From: Sinomonas mesophila
GTDB lineage: Bacteria; Actinomycetota; Actinomycetes; Actinomycetales; Micrococcaceae
DNA: 64,000 bases
Direction: 5' to 3'
NCBI RefSeq assembly: GCF_001999765.1
Contig: NZ_KV908322.1
Location: 124,001 to 188,000, forward strand
Shown piece after piece: positions 63,842-64,000 of the stretch. A program made the position numbers and the translations under genes. Position 1 is the first letter of the stretch. Every line of letters begins with the position of its first letter. Under the pieces are notes generated by a model. The model ran no database searches and was not told the DNA's origin. It saw only the letters and a list, made by a program, of their open reading frames with translations.

Positions 63842-63906
63842 CCAGCGCGGCTGCGCCCCGTGGTGGTCGGGGGGCCCCGATCCTCTGGCCCGATATCCTG
63901 AACCAC

Positions 63907-64000
63907 ATGAGCGATACCCTTCCGACGTGCCCCGAGTGCGGCAGCGAGTACACCTATGAGATGGGGGAGCTGCTCGTCTGCTCGCTCTGCGCCCACGAGT
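63907..64000 (+). CDS. PhnA/YjdM-type zinc-ribbon protein, truncated by the window end
   Basis: Only the first 31 codons are inside the window. CPECGSEYTYEMGELLVCSLC is the start of the PhnA zinc ribbon, two CxxC pairs. These proteins are widespread and of unclear function despite the phosphonate name. ATG 63907. Confidence 0.75.
   Translation, partial: MSDTLPTCPECGSEYTYEMGELLVCSLCAHE

Overview
The window comes from a very GC-rich actinobacterium, most likely a member of the Micrococcales close to Arthrobacter or Sinomonas. The evidence is the heavy G/C third-position bias and frequent GTG starts, two clpP genes before clpX, a DsbA-like protein of the mycothiol-linked Rv2466c family, a translational-type T-box before ileS, VKOR, RNase E with long Ala/Pro-rich arms, and several TAGACT-type -10 elements, two of them placed so that the transcript would begin at the start codon. 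No rRNA, CRISPR array or phage module was seen.

Positions 1-32047 are conserved chromosome. The order is: rpiB-nei, tRNA-Gly and tRNA-Pro, tig, clpP1-clpP2 and clpX (protein folding and proteolysis), a DsbA-like oxidoreductase, a possible 20-codon gene with its own promoter and terminator, valS on the minus strand, a DUF488 gene, T-box-ileS-folC-DUF4233, ndk, VKOR, rne, a thiD-tenA fusion, rplU-rpmA, obg-proB, proA, a small membrane protein, nadD, a membrane-anchored protein, rsfS and a histidine phosphatase. Two tRNA-Ala(GGC) genes one nucleotide apart and a strong terminator close this part.

Positions 32048-61064 are an accessory island built from metal-handling modules, regulators and decayed mobile DNA. 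It contains a fused Dpp/Nik-type ABC importer preceded by a GntR/FCD regulator; a copper operon (copZ, Met-rich exported protein, copA, YHS protein); a flavoprotein disulfide-oxidoreductase-like gene; csoR; two MFS/ArsR pairs, one with its MFS gene frameshifted; a second GntR/FCD regulator; a CDF exporter; a second copZ; a four-helix HHHA-tailed protein; a Tat-lipoprotein multicopper oxidase; and a DUF6153-like protein. Two recurring DNA sites tie it together. Eight 17-bp ATACCC-N5-GGGTAT boxes lie before copZ, the flavoprotein, csoR, copZ2 and the DUF6153 gene (probable CsoR/copper regulon). Six ATTGTTGACAAT-like sites lie before the GntR gene, the ABC importer, the MFS pair and the CDF gene and near the island end (probable FCD-GntR regulon). 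Three copies of a small His- or Cys-rich YHS protein each lie just after the 3' end of a copA, but only one copA is intact. IS256, IS21 and possible ISL3 remnants and fragments of CDF, GntR and aminotransferase genes show repeated insertion and loss.

Positions 61065-64000 return to a tidy minus-strand pair (class I aminotransferase, D-2-hydroxyacid dehydrogenase) behind an AT-rich operator-like promoter, a cupin gene, and the first 31 codons of a PhnA-type zinc-ribbon gene cut by the window edge.
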